From NCBI GenBank assembly GCA_016926235.1, contig JAFGOZ010000284.1, positions 1-48,235 of the forward strand: a DNA stretch of 48,235 bases, read 5' to 3'. Within the stretch, counting starts at the first letter, position 1. Each line of letters starts with the position of its first letter. Source of the DNA: Bacteroidales bacterium. GTDB taxonomy: Bacteria > Bacteroidota > Bacteroidia > Bacteroidales > UBA10428. A program made the translations under genes and the position numbers. Of this stretch, positions 9,383 to 20,000 are shown piece after piece. The notes beneath the pieces were generated by a model that was not told the DNA's origin, did not search any database, and saw only the letters and a program-made list of their open reading frames with translations.

Positions 9383-12304
9383 ATCTATTGTGTAGGTGTC
9401 AACGATTTCTTCATTTTCAACAATATAAACTATTATATAATTAACGTCTGGATTGTCGCTTGAATAAACAATAATATCTAAATCACCGTCATAGTCCCAA
9501 TCTGCCCAATAATTACCAACCCTATCCCAACTTTGTAACCCAAGATTAGCCTCATTAAAAATCCCATTATCATTAATGTAGATCTTTGAATATTTATTTT
9601 GGAAGCTGTCTACTCCGGTCAGGAAAATATCAGGTTGTCCATCAAGATTAAAATCTCCTTTATAAATTTTTGACATTTTAAATATTAGTCTTCCGAGTTT
9701 ATCGTTCGTAATTGGAATTTTGTTAAAATTGAAGTTACCCTGGTTCTTGTATAAATAAATGCCAGGACTATCCAACGAGTCTGTACCGTATATTATAATA
9801 TCGTTATCCAGATCACCATCGAAATCTCCTGCAACAGCATCACAGAATATGAACCCTTCTATATTATGTTCTGCAAGGGTGAAATTTGTGTCTCCTTGAT
9901 TTTCATACAATAATGTTGTTAGTGGGCGTGGGAATACTTTAGTATCCTCGCCAGATGTTAGTAAATCCTTATCTCCATCGTTGTCAAAATCAGCAAAAAG
10001 GGTAAAGCCATCGTTAAGATTATAGAACCATATGGAACTATCATGAACGAAATTTGAACCAACTCTTTGGACTAAAAACGCGAGACTATCGAATTCCCTG
10101 GAAATTAAAAAGTCAATATCATTATCATTTCCAAAATCTACTGGTTCAATGTCATCTATGTCATATAGCCCAAATTTAATGTTAAGATTCATAGTATCTT
10201 CGTTCCAGGATACATAACCATTCGTGTTAGTAATAATTCTTAAAGTATCATCAATAGTAAAGAAGATATCTTGGTCATTGTCCATGTCAAAATCCCACCA
10301 AGCGGCAGCTTCGGCATGAATTGTCTCAACAGCACAATAATTATCAAATTGATCATCAATAGTAAAGGTCTGTTCAAAAGCGAAAGTTGAACCTACTCTA
10401 CTGTTATCAATTGCCTGTACGCTCCAATAATATGTTCCGGGCGACAGATTTTTTATGATCCAGCAAGTATCCTGAATATATCCTGGAACAGATATAAGTC
10501 TTTTCCCGGAAGGAATAACTGAATGTGGGCTCACAATATCATCTCCCTGACTTACTGTTCCAATATAAATGTTATATGTAAGAGATTTCTGGTTTGTTGT
10601 ATTATCAGTTGATGGATTCCAATTAAGTATAACGCCAGTTCCAAAAACATTCGAAGATAGATTTGTTGGAGCTGTAGGGGCTGTATTCTGTATAAGACTC
10701 TCGTTTTTATATATTTTAGTTGAAAAGGCACTGAAAGCCATCGATACATAGCGTGATCCATTCAGAACAATATCTAAATCATTATCATTATCAAAATCTC
10801 CGAATTCGCAATTATTAATTTTATACGTTCCTGTTGTAAATGGTAGAGCCGATAATGAGTCATTTGAATGATTAATAAAAAATGAGTTGTTGCTATTTAT
10901 ACCTACAAAGAAGTCCAATAAACCATCATTATTAATATCTCCAAATTCAACGCCATTTACAGAGCCAGCAGGAAGATTTGCATCAGACTCGTGGAATGAT
11001 TCTCCAGTATCATTAATATACAAGATAAGTTCAGAACTTAGACCATTCATTCCATTTAATAAAAGATCTGGATAACCATCTTCATTAAAATCGCCCCAGG
11101 CAAAATTTGTACCTTCCATGTTTCTAAATTGATATGGATGTGGGGAATAGCTGCCGTTTTCATTTTCCAGCAAGATAGTAAAGGTATTACCGTTATTATC
11201 GTTTCCACTTAGAAAAACATCAAGGTCACAATCAACATCAAAGTCAATAAATTGAACCTCTCCCCAATATATACCGGGAAGTTCAATACCACTATTAGTA
11301 AATACCCCATTATTATTTGTGTATATTGAAGTTGTTGCTACACTTGCACCATTTAGGCCACAAATTATTAGATCATAGTCGCCATCGTTATCATAATCCC
11401 CCCAATCAAGACTTCCACTTTCAACATATTCAAAATTTGCAGTTTGTTGTAAGGAGAATGTATGATTACCGGAACCGTCTATATTATCCAGGCGATAAAT
11501 TCCTGTATAGTTTGAACTATTCCTTCCAGTAAAAACATAATCAGGATCTCCGTCATTATCATAATCGAACCATTTATGTGTGCCGTCTCCAATGGCGGTA
11601 AAACTATTTGCCGTGGAAAAAACGCCGTCGTCATTTCTACAAAAGACTCCTCTGAAAAAAGATAGTGTTGTGGAATATCTACCAGAAATACTTAGATTCA
11701 TATCTCCATCCTGATCAGTATCTACCCATCGTGATGTACCTGACGAAGAGGGTTGGGTAGTATCATATTTAGCATAAATTGCATCGTTTTTTATGAATAC
11801 TGTATAATCCTCAACTTCGCCATAAGCAAATGGCCCGCATGGATCTTGATTTACTACATTCCAAACACATAAAACCCTTAACCTGGTTTCACCTCCCAAT
11901 GATGTATCAGGCACTGTAAAACTTATTGAATTGATTTGATTGGGAGCTGTTGTTATAAACTCTCCAAGCTTTTCATCAGATCCATAAAAATTTCCATCCC
12001 TATTATAATCAATCCAGGCCATATAGTGCATGTTTGAATAAAATGGACTTCCAGTAATATAGATTGAAAAGGTCGAATCTTTTGAAAGAGTAGTTGATAA
12101 GTATGTATAATTGTTATAGGTTGGATTTGATATGCCTCCAGTATTTAGATTTGAAATATCTTCTAATTCAACCCCATTTATATAGGTATCATAAATAGGA
12201 CCATAAGTTGAAGTGGGCACACAATACTGGCCCAAAACACTAACAGAAAGGATAAACAAAAGCCCCAAAAGACTAACAGGCTTAAATGTGAGAAAAGATT
12301 TCAT
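9365..12304 (-). CDS. N-terminal half of the IS-split giant GEVED / FG-GAP protein
   Basis: ATG at 12304 gives MKSFLTFKPVSLLGLLFILS, a good signal peptide; an upstream TTG at 12340 only adds 12 polar residues and is not preferred. 979 residues, of which the first 974 are native and the last five come from the IS end. Order: signal peptide; GEVED domain (about 80-170, WIDYNRDGNF ... GEVEDYTVF); FG-GAP/VCBS block with many D-x-D-x-DGD motifs (about 185-540); FN3-like domain with YYWSVQAID; second FG-GAP block cut at its last repeat (WADWDYDGDLDIIVY). It lacks the PKD, Ig-like and T9SS sorting parts, which lie at 4755-7729. It could still reach the periplasm but should not be sorted to the surface. 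It is divergent from the sensor gene at 12534. Confidence 0.87.
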   Translation of the reverse strand: MKSFLTFKPVSLLGLLFILSVSVLGQYCVPTSTYGPIYDTYINGVELEDISNLNTGGISNPTYNNYTYLSTTLSKDSTFSIYITGSPFYSNMHYMAWIDYNRDGNFYGSDEKLGEFITTAPNQINSISFTVPDTSLGGETRLRVLCVWNVVNQDPCGPFAYGEVEDYTVFIKNDAIYAKYDTTQPSSSGTSRWVDTDQDGDMNLSISGRYSTTLSFFRGVFCRNDDGVFSTANSFTAIGDGTHKWFDYDNDGDPDYVFTGRNSSNYTGIYRLDNIDGSGNHTFSLQQTANFEYVESGSLDWGDYDNDGDYDLIICGLNGASVATTSIYTNNNGVFTNSGIELPGIYWGEVQFIDFDVDCDLDVFLSGNDNNGNTFTILLENENGSYSPHPYQFRNMEGTNFAWGDFNEDGYPDLLLNGMNGLSSELILYINDTGESFHESDANLPAGSVNGVEFGDINNDGLLDFFVGINSNNSFFINHSNDSLSALPFTTGTYKINNCEFGDFDNDNDLDIVLNGSRYVSMAFSAFSTKIYKNESLIQNTAPTAPTNLSSNVFGTGVILNWNPSTDNTTNQKSLTYNIYIGTVSQGDDIVSPHSVIPSGKRLISVPGYIQDTCWIIKNLSPGTYYWSVQAIDNSRVGSTFAFEQTFTIDDQFDNYCAVETIHAEAAAWWDFDMDNDQDIFFTIDDTLRIITNTNGYVSWNEDTMNLNIKFGLYDIDDIEPVDFGNDNDIDFLISREFDSLAFLVQRVGSNFVHDSSIWFYNLNDGFTLFADFDNDGDKDLLTSGEDTKVFPRPLTTLLYENQGDTNFTLAEHNIEGFIFCDAVAGDFDGDLDNDIIIYGTDSLDSPGIYLYKNQGNFNFNKIPITNDKLGRLIFKMSKIYKGDFNLDGQPDIFLTGVDSFQNKYSKIYINDNGIFNEANLGLQSWDRVGNYWADWDYDGDLDIIVYSSDNPDVNYIIVYIVENEEIVDTYTIDPKIRK
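9383..9387. repeat. Target site duplication ATCTA, right copy
   Basis: Identical to 7725-7729, directly outside the right end of the IS. On the minus strand it encodes the end of the Ile-Asp codons at the break. Confidence 0.9.
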
Positions 12305-12375
12305 GTGGTTTGATTTACAATTATTTACGTAAATAATCAAAAAAAGTTATAGATAAAACTGCACCAAATATTTTG

Positions 12376-12392
12376 TTGTATATAGTATACAA
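12376..12392. promoter_or_regulatory. Palindrome TTGTATA-TAG-TATACAA between divergent genes
   Basis: A perfect 7-3-7 inverted repeat in the 229-bp gap between the surface-protein gene (start 12304, minus) and the sensor gene (start 12534, plus). There is no T-run, so it is not a terminator. Its position suits an operator for either or both genes. The TGTATA half-site is also in the inverted repeat at 26363-26395. AT-rich background lowers confidence. Confidence 0.4.
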
Positions 12393-12533
12393 TTTACAAC
12401 TTCAAGGTAGCCGTTTCAAAACAGAGTATCAACAATTTCAGGGCATTGGTCAATTTAACGATTTTAATCATCTTAATAAAAAGTATTCTCTTGTATGTTA
12501 TGATTTTGTAACTTGGTTTTAAAATCACAGTCA

Positions 12534-15500
12534 ATGAATCGTCAATCTACTATTAAACAAGCAGTTTACAAGCATTGTGTATTTTTATTACTATTCTTTC
12601 TCGGCAGTACACAATTAATAGCTCAAAAATATTCATTTACAAGTTTCTCAATTAAAGATGGATTACCCAATTCATCAATAAGTGTGTTGTACCAGGATTC
12701 CCGCGGTTTAATATGGATTGGAAGCCAGGGCGGTGGCCTTTGTCAGTACGATGGCTATAATTTTTATCCTCTTGAAATTGATGATGCCTCAAAAACAACC
12801 AATATTTTCGATATAGCTGAAGATACTCTGGGCAGAATATGGTTTAGCGCCGATTCCGGTTTGTTTATCTTCGATGGTGAAAAATTAAGCCAGCCAATCA
12901 CATATAATGAAACTGGTAAAATCGGGAAATTATTTTGTGAAAAGTCCGGCCTTATCTGGTTATTGACTAAAGATAAAGGAGCGCTTCGGGTTAACCCCGC
13001 GAGCCAGGTAAAGATTATTGAAAAATACGGTATCGAATCCGGCTTGAAGTCAAATCATTACATCGATATTGAAGAAGATCTTTTTGGCAGATTCTGGTTG
13101 GTTTCCGACAGCAATCTTACAATATTGGATCCTGCTCAGGAAATGAATACTATTGATCTGGGATTGAAATATGCTATTCCTCCGGTTAAGATTACTGCAA
13201 TTGATGCGGCAAGTTCGTCAGAAATATGGATTGGCACTGCAAATAAAGGAGTTATTTTACTGTCGTATGACTCGTTATCATGTTACGAAAAAAGAAGCTA
13301 TAACAGCTATTTCTATGATATCGATGATAATATTCTTTCAGTTACTGTTGATAAAAGCGATAATGTATGGATTGGTACAGATGATAACGGTCTGATTTAT
13401 ATCGATTATCCTTTTGTAAAAATACTGGCAGCTGAGAATGGACTTGAATCAAACATGGTTACCGATATCCTGGAAGATTCTGAAGGGAATGTCTGGTTTG
13501 GAACACAAAATAGTGGAGTTAAACTTTTTGCCGGTTGGCAATTCATTCATTACGATTCAAAATCAGGACTGCCTGACAATGCTATAAGCTCTATTGCTCA
13601 GGACAGAAGTGGGAACTACTGGTGCACCGGTAGCCTGGGACTGTATCGTTTTGCAAGAGATAACGACAGATTGGAGTATGTACAGAATGTAATGCTTGAT
13701 GATTTTGAAAATGTCGATATAAACCGAATACTGTTTCTTACGGGAAATAATATAATTTTTGGAACAGCTTCAGATGGAATTCTATTAATCAGAGATAATA
13801 AGGTTTATCATTATAATGAAACTCAAGGATTGGCAGGAAATGAGGTAAACTGTCTTTATGCTGATACCAGTAAAATCTGGATAGGAACAGGGAAGGGTTT
13901 ATCGCTGCTGACTAAAGACACTCTAATGGATTTGACACATAAGCAAGCTTCACTTGCAAATGGAGTTAATGCTATTGTTCAGGATAAAAAAGGGAATGTA
14001 TACCTGGGAAGCAATAATGGTATTGTTGTTCTAAAGGGTGAAGAAGTCTTGCGGTTTGGTAAAGCAAATAATTTAATGCATGTTCGAATAAACTCATTGG
14101 TTTTGGATGAGAAAAACAACCTCTTTGTTGGAACGCTGGGCGGTGGAATATATACATGTTCTGTAGATAACATTTCGGGAAATACACTTTTCAAGACTTT
14201 TGCCGGAGATGGAAAATTGTTGTCAGATAATGTTTTTTCTATGGCAAAATTTAAGGATACTTTGCTTGTTGTCGGCACCGATAAGGGAGCTAATATAATA
14301 GAAATAGAATATGACTCAATTCCATTAGTTTCTGCCATTCATAGCTACGATAATTCCAACGGTTTTTTAAATACAGAATGCAATCCGAATGCCATTCTGG
14401 TTGATCAATCATCGTATGTGTGGTTTGGCACTAAATCCGGACTTACCTGCTACGACAGGCAACGTGAGCAGAAATACCATAAAAAGCCTCGAATTTATCT
14501 TACAGGTCTGGAGGTAAACTTCGAAGCTGTTAAGTGGCAATCAAAAGATGACGGACCGGATGAATGGTATAGTTTTCCGAAAAATTTAAAGTTAAAGCAT
14601 AACGAAAACTATTTAAACTTTTCTTTTTCCGGGGTTTATTTCTCTGAAGGATTACAATACCAGTATTTTCTCGAAGGGTTAAACCGCGATTGGAGTAACC
14701 CAAGCCTTGAACGTACCGAGGACTTCTCAAAACTTAGTCCCGGGAAATATAATTTCAGAGTCAGGGCAGTAACAAAATCAGGTTTAATTAGCGACGAACA
14801 AAGCTTTGCTTTCAGAATTAAACCTCCTTTCTGGCGAACATGGTGGTTTACTCTTCTTTTCTTTGCTGCAATTATTTACCTGGTAATCTGGTATATCCGG
14901 TACAGGGAACAAAAACTAAAACACGATAAAGAAGTTCTTGAAGAAACCGTAAAACAGCGAACCCAGGAAATCAGGGAGCAGAAAACGCACATTGAACAGC
15001 AAAAACAGGAACTCACCGATAGCATAGAATATGCGAAACGTATACAAGATGCTGTTATTTCTCAACCTACGGGGATAGAGAAATATCTTAGCGATTATTT
15101 TATAATGTTCCTGCCGCGCGATATTGTTAGTGGCGACTTCTACTGGTTTGGCGAATACGATAATAAATTTATATTCTCTGTAGCCGACTGCACCGGTCAT
15201 GGCGTTCCGGGAGCTTTCATGAGCATGTTGGGAATACGTTTGTTAAACGAGATTGTGTTAGAACGAGGGGTAACTGCTCCTAACGAGATACTCGATCAGT
15301 TAAGAGATGGAGTTATACATGCCCTAAAACAGGAAGGCAAAGAATCGACGACTAAAGACGGTATGGATATGGCCCTTTGTACTATTGATAAATCAAAGGG
15401 TAAACTTTATTTTTCGGGTGCCTATAATGCTCTTTGGCTAATCAGGGGAGATGAAGTTTTAACCTATAAAGCAGATCGAATGCCAGTGGCAATTTACTTT

Positions 15501-15758
15501 AAACTGAACGATTTTACCTGCCACGAAATTGATTGCCAACCCGGCGATCAGCTTTATTTATTCTCCGACGGATTCCCTGATCAGTTTGGTGGTCCGGAAC
15601 AGAAAAAATACATGTCGAAAAAACTGCGCGAAAATTTACTTTCTATTTCACATTTACCAATGGATCAACAAAGAGAATACCTGCTTAAAGAGTTTTATGA
15701 ATGGAAAGGCGACTCCGAACAAATAGACGATGTTTCTTTAATGGGGGTGAAGATTTAA
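12534..15758 (+). CDS. Membrane sensor: Reg_prop propeller, Y_Y_Y domain and SpoIIE/PP2C phosphatase
   Basis: 1074 residues from ATG 12534; a TTG at 12513 would add seven residues ahead of a normal signal peptide and is not chosen. Signal/anchor segment (VFLLLFFLGSTQLIAQ), then about a dozen Reg_prop repeats (pattern LPNSSI...D..G..WIGS) that should form periplasmic beta-propellers, a Y_Y_Y domain (about 690-755), one membrane helix (about 770-788), a basic coiled coil (about 790-840), and a SpoIIE-type PP2C phosphatase (855-1074) with the metal-site motifs VSGDFYW, ADCTGHGVPGAFMS, GMDMALC and FSDGFPDQ, ending QIDDVSLMGVKI. No histidine kinase or response-regulator domain is present. The likely output is dephosphorylation of an anti-anti-sigma-type partner, not encoded here; the external signal is unknown. 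Paralogue at 28160, with near-identical C-terminal half. Confidence 0.92.
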   Translation: MNRQSTIKQAVYKHCVFLLLFFLGSTQLIAQKYSFTSFSIKDGLPNSSISVLYQDSRGLIWIGSQGGGLCQYDGYNFYPLEIDDASKTTNIFDIAEDTLGRIWFSADSGLFIFDGEKLSQPITYNETGKIGKLFCEKSGLIWLLTKDKGALRVNPASQVKIIEKYGIESGLKSNHYIDIEEDLFGRFWLVSDSNLTILDPAQEMNTIDLGLKYAIPPVKITAIDAASSSEIWIGTANKGVILLSYDSLSCYEKRSYNSYFYDIDDNILSVTVDKSDNVWIGTDDNGLIYIDYPFVKILAAENGLESNMVTDILEDSEGNVWFGTQNSGVKLFAGWQFIHYDSKSGLPDNAISSIAQDRSGNYWCTGSLGLYRFARDNDRLEYVQNVMLDDFENVDINRILFLTGNNIIFGTASDGILLIRDNKVYHYNETQGLAGNEVNCLYADTSKIWIGTGKGLSLLTKDTLMDLTHKQASLANGVNAIVQDKKGNVYLGSNNGIVVLKGEEVLRFGKANNLMHVRINSLVLDEKNNLFVGTLGGGIYTCSVDNISGNTLFKTFAGDGKLLSDNVFSMAKFKDTLLVVGTDKGANIIEIEYDSIPLVSAIHSYDNSNGFLNTECNPNAILVDQSSYVWFGTKSGLTCYDRQREQKYHKKPRIYLTGLEVNFEAVKWQSKDDGPDEWYSFPKNLKLKHNENYLNFSFSGVYFSEGLQYQYFLEGLNRDWSNPSLERTEDFSKLSPGKYNFRVRAVTKSGLISDEQSFAFRIKPPFWRTWWFTLLFFAAIIYLVIWYIRYREQKLKHDKEVLEETVKQRTQEIREQKTHIEQQKQELTDSIEYAKRIQDAVISQPTGIEKYLSDYFIMFLPRDIVSGDFYWFGEYDNKFIFSVADCTGHGVPGAFMSMLGIRLLNEIVLERGVTAPNEILDQLRDGVIHALKQEGKESTTKDGMDMALCTIDKSKGKLYFSGAYNALWLIRGDEVLTYKADRMPVAIYFKLNDFTCHEIDCQPGDQLYLFSDGFPDQFGGPEQKKYMSKKLRENLLSISHLPMDQQREYLLKEFYEWKGDSEQIDDVSLMGVKI

Positions 15759-15765
15759 GATTTTT

Positions 15766-15786
15766 GAGTTTCGTGTTTCGATTTCG
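15766..15786. repeat. Three degenerate heptamers after the sensor gene
   Basis: GAGTTTC, GTGTTTC and GATTTCG follow one another 8 bp after the stop codon. This is a weak, short example of the 7-bp periodicity seen more clearly at 31416 and 46587. It may be chance. Confidence 0.3.
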
Positions 15787-15876
15787 GGAAGATATATGAT
15801 TTTCTAGTTGGTTCGAAAATTAAATTTATCGATTAAATTTTTATTTTTGATACCTTAACTATTCAAAATAGTATAA

Positions 15877-17061
15877 ATGTCTAAAAGAATAACTTTAGTC
15901 CTGTTAACATTTCTTCTTTTAACGATAGGTTGTGAATGGAATCTTCAAAAAAGACCAGATCATAATTACATCTATAAGAATTTTGAACAAATGGTTGATG
16001 TTGGAATAATTGATTTAGCTAATGGCATAACTCAAGCCGAGGAAGGTTTTTATATTCTTGGTAATCAAAGCAATGGATCAGGAGACAACAGGTCTTTCGT
16101 TATTAAGGTTAATAATCAGGGAGAACATGTGTGGACTACCGAAATTAACAATATGGATGAAGGTTGCCAGATTCAGAATATAAATAATTCGCAGTTGTAT
16201 GTTGCTGGAACAACTTTCATCGATGATACCACCTCAAGTATAGTTTTAGAAAACCTTTCTTTTTCGGGCTCAATAGGCTGGTCACAATTATATGGTTTAC
16301 CCAATAGTCTGAATACCATAGGAAGTTTCTTACAATTTGGTAATAATTTCTATTTAGCAGGCGGAACAGATGCAATCAAAGTGTTTGGCAATGAATCGTA
16401 TATTATACAAACCAACGATGTAGGGAATTCAGAAAAAACATCATATTACTATAATATTAATACCGGTGTTGATGATAATTGTCTATATGCAATTGAAACC
16501 TCCGACAGGAATATAGTAATGTTAAGTCTTATCAATAAAGATAGTAAATCATCGATAAAGCTTGTTAAGCTTGATGGGTCAAACAAGACAATTTTATGGC
16601 AATACCTAGTATTGGAAAATTGCCTTCCTTTAAAATATAAAGTTGTTGAAACATCGGATCAGAATTACTTGGTTGTTGCGGCAATATCTACAGATAATCA
16701 GGCTGTATCGACTTCAAACACACAGCTTAACTTAATTAAAATTGAAAATTCGGGTGAGAAAATTCTTTCGAAAAAAACAATTTCGAATGTCGATGTTCAG
16801 CAAAACGTTAATTTTCTTGAAAATAATTCGGGTGAAATAATCATACTAACTGGCGGATTTCAACTCATCAAAACATCTTCTGCAGGAGATGAAATCTGGA
16901 GAAAAAGCTTTTCAGGCCGTTGTGATGGAATTGATTGTCTATTGCAAACTCCTGATGGAGGCTATGTATTTGTTGGTTCTTCATCGAAAGATACAAGCAG
17001 TAATTCTGATATTACTATCATCAAAACCGATCCGGACGGTAAGTTGAGCTTTTCTGAATAG
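15877..17061 (+). CDS. Lipoprotein with propeller-like repeats, function unknown
   Basis: 394 residues from ATG 15877. Begins MSKRITLVLLTFLLLTIGCEW; LTIGC is a lipobox, so the mature protein would start at Cys19 and be lipid-anchored. The rest holds about six repeats of the type 'W-x-x-x-[FL]... DGGYVFVGSS... D-[IV]-x-[IV]-[IV]-K-[IL]-x-x-x-G', the last being TPDGGYVFVGSS ... DITIIKTDPDG. Repeats of this sort are common in Bacteroidetes and probably fold as a beta-propeller (delta-60/PQQ-like). No catalytic motif is seen. It follows the first sensor gene by 118 bp on the same strand and could be co-transcribed with it, and converges with the gene ending at 17087 (25-bp gap). Confidence 0.75.
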   Translation: MSKRITLVLLTFLLLTIGCEWNLQKRPDHNYIYKNFEQMVDVGIIDLANGITQAEEGFYILGNQSNGSGDNRSFVIKVNNQGEHVWTTEINNMDEGCQIQNINNSQLYVAGTTFIDDTTSSIVLENLSFSGSIGWSQLYGLPNSLNTIGSFLQFGNNFYLAGGTDAIKVFGNESYIIQTNDVGNSEKTSYYYNINTGVDDNCLYAIETSDRNIVMLSLINKDSKSSIKLVKLDGSNKTILWQYLVLENCLPLKYKVVETSDQNYLVVAAISTDNQAVSTSNTQLNLIKIENSGEKILSKKTISNVDVQQNVNFLENNSGEIIILTGGFQLIKTSSAGDEIWRKSFSGRCDGIDCLLQTPDGGYVFVGSSSKDTSSNSDITIIKTDPDGKLSFSE

Positions 17062-17086
17062 CAATACCAGAAGGGTACAATGCTTG

Positions 17087-20000
17087 TTATTTCAGTATTA
17101 ATATTTCATTCTGATCATACTCAGCTGATTCAAGCCTGACTATATAGGTTCCTTTCATCAAACCAGCCACATGAATCTTTGTTTGATATCTTCCTGCTGA
17201 CGGTAAAATTTTATGTTCCGATACCAGTTCTCCTGTTATTGTAAATATACTAACTTTTAAAGGATCTGAGGAGAGGGTTATTCCTTCAATATAAAACAAT
17301 TCAGAAGCTGGATTTGGAGATATATTAACTTTATGATTTTCTATGGTGCTTCCTGTAAGAGTATTTGAATTATCTGACCAAAAGTTTGCCTGGAACCCAT
17401 TACCATTATCCGTGCCATTTGAAATAAACTCAATATACAGCTTGTTGCTTGTTGAGGCAATTACTGCTTTCGGAATATTTTCATTGTCGTAAATACCAAT
17501 TAAGCTTGAGCTAGCATCCTGGCCATCATAGACAATTAGTTGGTCACCTGGGATTATGTCGAAGCTGTCGGATACAATTTCAAAGTAAATTTTCTGAGCG
17601 CCAGCTGGAGTGAGGAGCCAGTTACAACTTAAGTTATCCGAATAATTATTCTCTGTACAACCATGATTTATAGAACCACTTTTTTCATAAATAATTTCTC
17701 CACCAGAGCATGGCGTGCATAAAACTTGAAGATATATTGAATCAGATACTGAACAACCAAAATTATTAGTACCCTCCACAAAATACTTAGTGCTAATAAG
17801 GGCGCTTGAAATCACCGTATCGTTATAAACTTCGTTAAGCCTGTATACGGGTGACCATTGATAGTTAACAGCACCGGAAGCAACTAAAGTAGATTGCTCT
17901 CCTATGAAAATAGGATTGTTTGATTCAGTAATATGGGTTGTTGGAATTGGTCTGACAATTACAGAAACAGAATCATAAGCTTTACAGCCAGAAGAATCAA
18001 TGGTTTGTTCAAGGAAGTATTTATTATCTGATAATGGTTTTACATAAGGGTCAGAAACTGTTTGAATAGTTTCTCCTTCATTGTTTTTCCAAGAATAACT
18101 GTTTCCTGTGCTATTTTTACTTCCAATCTGCACTGAATCGCCAAAACAAATCTCTTCGTTTTTTGAAAAGTTTATTTCTGGAAGGGTATGAATGGTAAGT
18201 TCAGCTTCAGTATTTAAACTCTGGCAATTATTTACTTCCTGGGAAACATACCAGGTATATGCTCCTGCATCTGAAATACCATGAGAAAATGTATTGCCAG
18301 TATCAACCTGGCTGGTTCTTTCAGCATCCTCAAACCATTTAACATTAATTCCAGTTGCAATAAAATCAGGAATACTATCACCAAAACAAACAGAAATTTC
18401 ATCTATCATAGGGGCTGAAGGCACAGTAATAATAACTATTTCAATTTTGGCATGAGGGCCTTCACAGCCGTCAATACTTTCAGTCACATAATAATTTTTT
18501 ATTCCAACAGTATTTTCCGGTGAAAGGAGATTGTTGTTTCCAATTATAGATGAGTGGTTAAAATCGGCATACCAGGTTAATGTACCGTCTTCTGTTGTAC
18601 TTGCCTCAATATCAGAAATTGCCTCTCCAAAGCAATAGCTTGTGTCAGGGCTTACCACTGGGGCTAAAGGGGCATCAGGATTTGTAATTATAATATCCTC
18701 AGGATTTATCTCACATTCATTATTATTTCGAACAATAGGATAATAGCTTCCAATTGATAAATTGGTAAACCCATTTGTCGCAAAGAAGTTTTCACCATTA
18801 TCAACGGAGTATTCCAAACCATTACCTTTTACATAGAAAGTAATAGAGCCATTTTCAGAGGCACAATCACTTACAGCTGTGGTAATTATGGAATCAATCT
18901 GTGGTATGGGATGAATTGTAAGGGTGTCTCTTGCAGCTTCACTTTCACAATTCTTTATAGTTTCAGTAACATAATAGACATAGGATCCTGCTAACGTTTT
19001 ACCAGTAGTAAAGGTATTGCCTGAAAAGACTTCATTTGCTAATTCAGCATCGGAATACCAGGTTATATCTGTTCCTTCGGCACCTAGTTGTGGTATAGTT
19101 GAATTTGAACATGCACTTAGGTTGGTAGAAGTTGGAGCTGCAGGTGTTACATTAACAGTTATGCTTAAAGGAGCAGAAGCAGCGCTTGAGCCACAACCGT
19201 TCGAAGATATAACGGTGATATCTCCTGATTGTGCATCTGAACTGTAGTCAACTGAAATTGAATTTGTGTTTTCACCTTCAGAAACGGAAGCGCCATCAGG
19301 TAAGTTCCAGGTATATATTTCAGCAAAGGCTATTTCTGGAACATCGTAATGAACAAACGGTTCTCCTGAGCAAACAATCTGTTTACCTGTTATAGTTCCA
19401 GGATTATCCGGGAAATCGTTTATGGTCACGGTAACAGTATTGGCATTGCCCTCACAACCATTTGTTGTTTGTGTTGCGTAATAAGTATAACTACCGGCAT
19501 CTGTTTGGCCGTGATTGTATGTACTGCCTTCATATACCAGGTTTGTTAGCTCACCATCGCTGTACCATTTAATAGCTGACCCAATAGCAGTTAATGGGTC
19601 TATTGTTTCACCATAGCAGTTTGAAACGCTAGAAGCTTCAGGTTTATCCGGTAATTCAATAATACTCACAATAACAGAATCTGTTGCTGTACACCCAACT
19701 GCATCGCTAACTGTAACAACAAATGTGTCTGCAGAGCTAATTGTTAATGAACTTTCTGTAGAACCATCCGACCAGAGATAGCTGTTAAATCCGCTTTCAG
19801 CTAATATGGTCGAATCATTTCCTTTGCAGATAGCAAAATCTGCTTGTAAACTTGTTGAAAGCTCGTAATGGCTTATAGTTTTTCTTAGTGTGTCGTTATC
19901 CCTGTTTTCATCTCCGGTCAGGCTTACAACTGCAATACAGTTATAATTTTGAACAAAAGAAAAATCTGCAGTTTGTGTAAAGGTGTAGATAAGTGTATCT

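Noticed and set aside
12376..12392. Palindrome as an intrinsic terminator
   Set aside because: AT-only stem, no T-run, and it is located upstream of both divergent genes.
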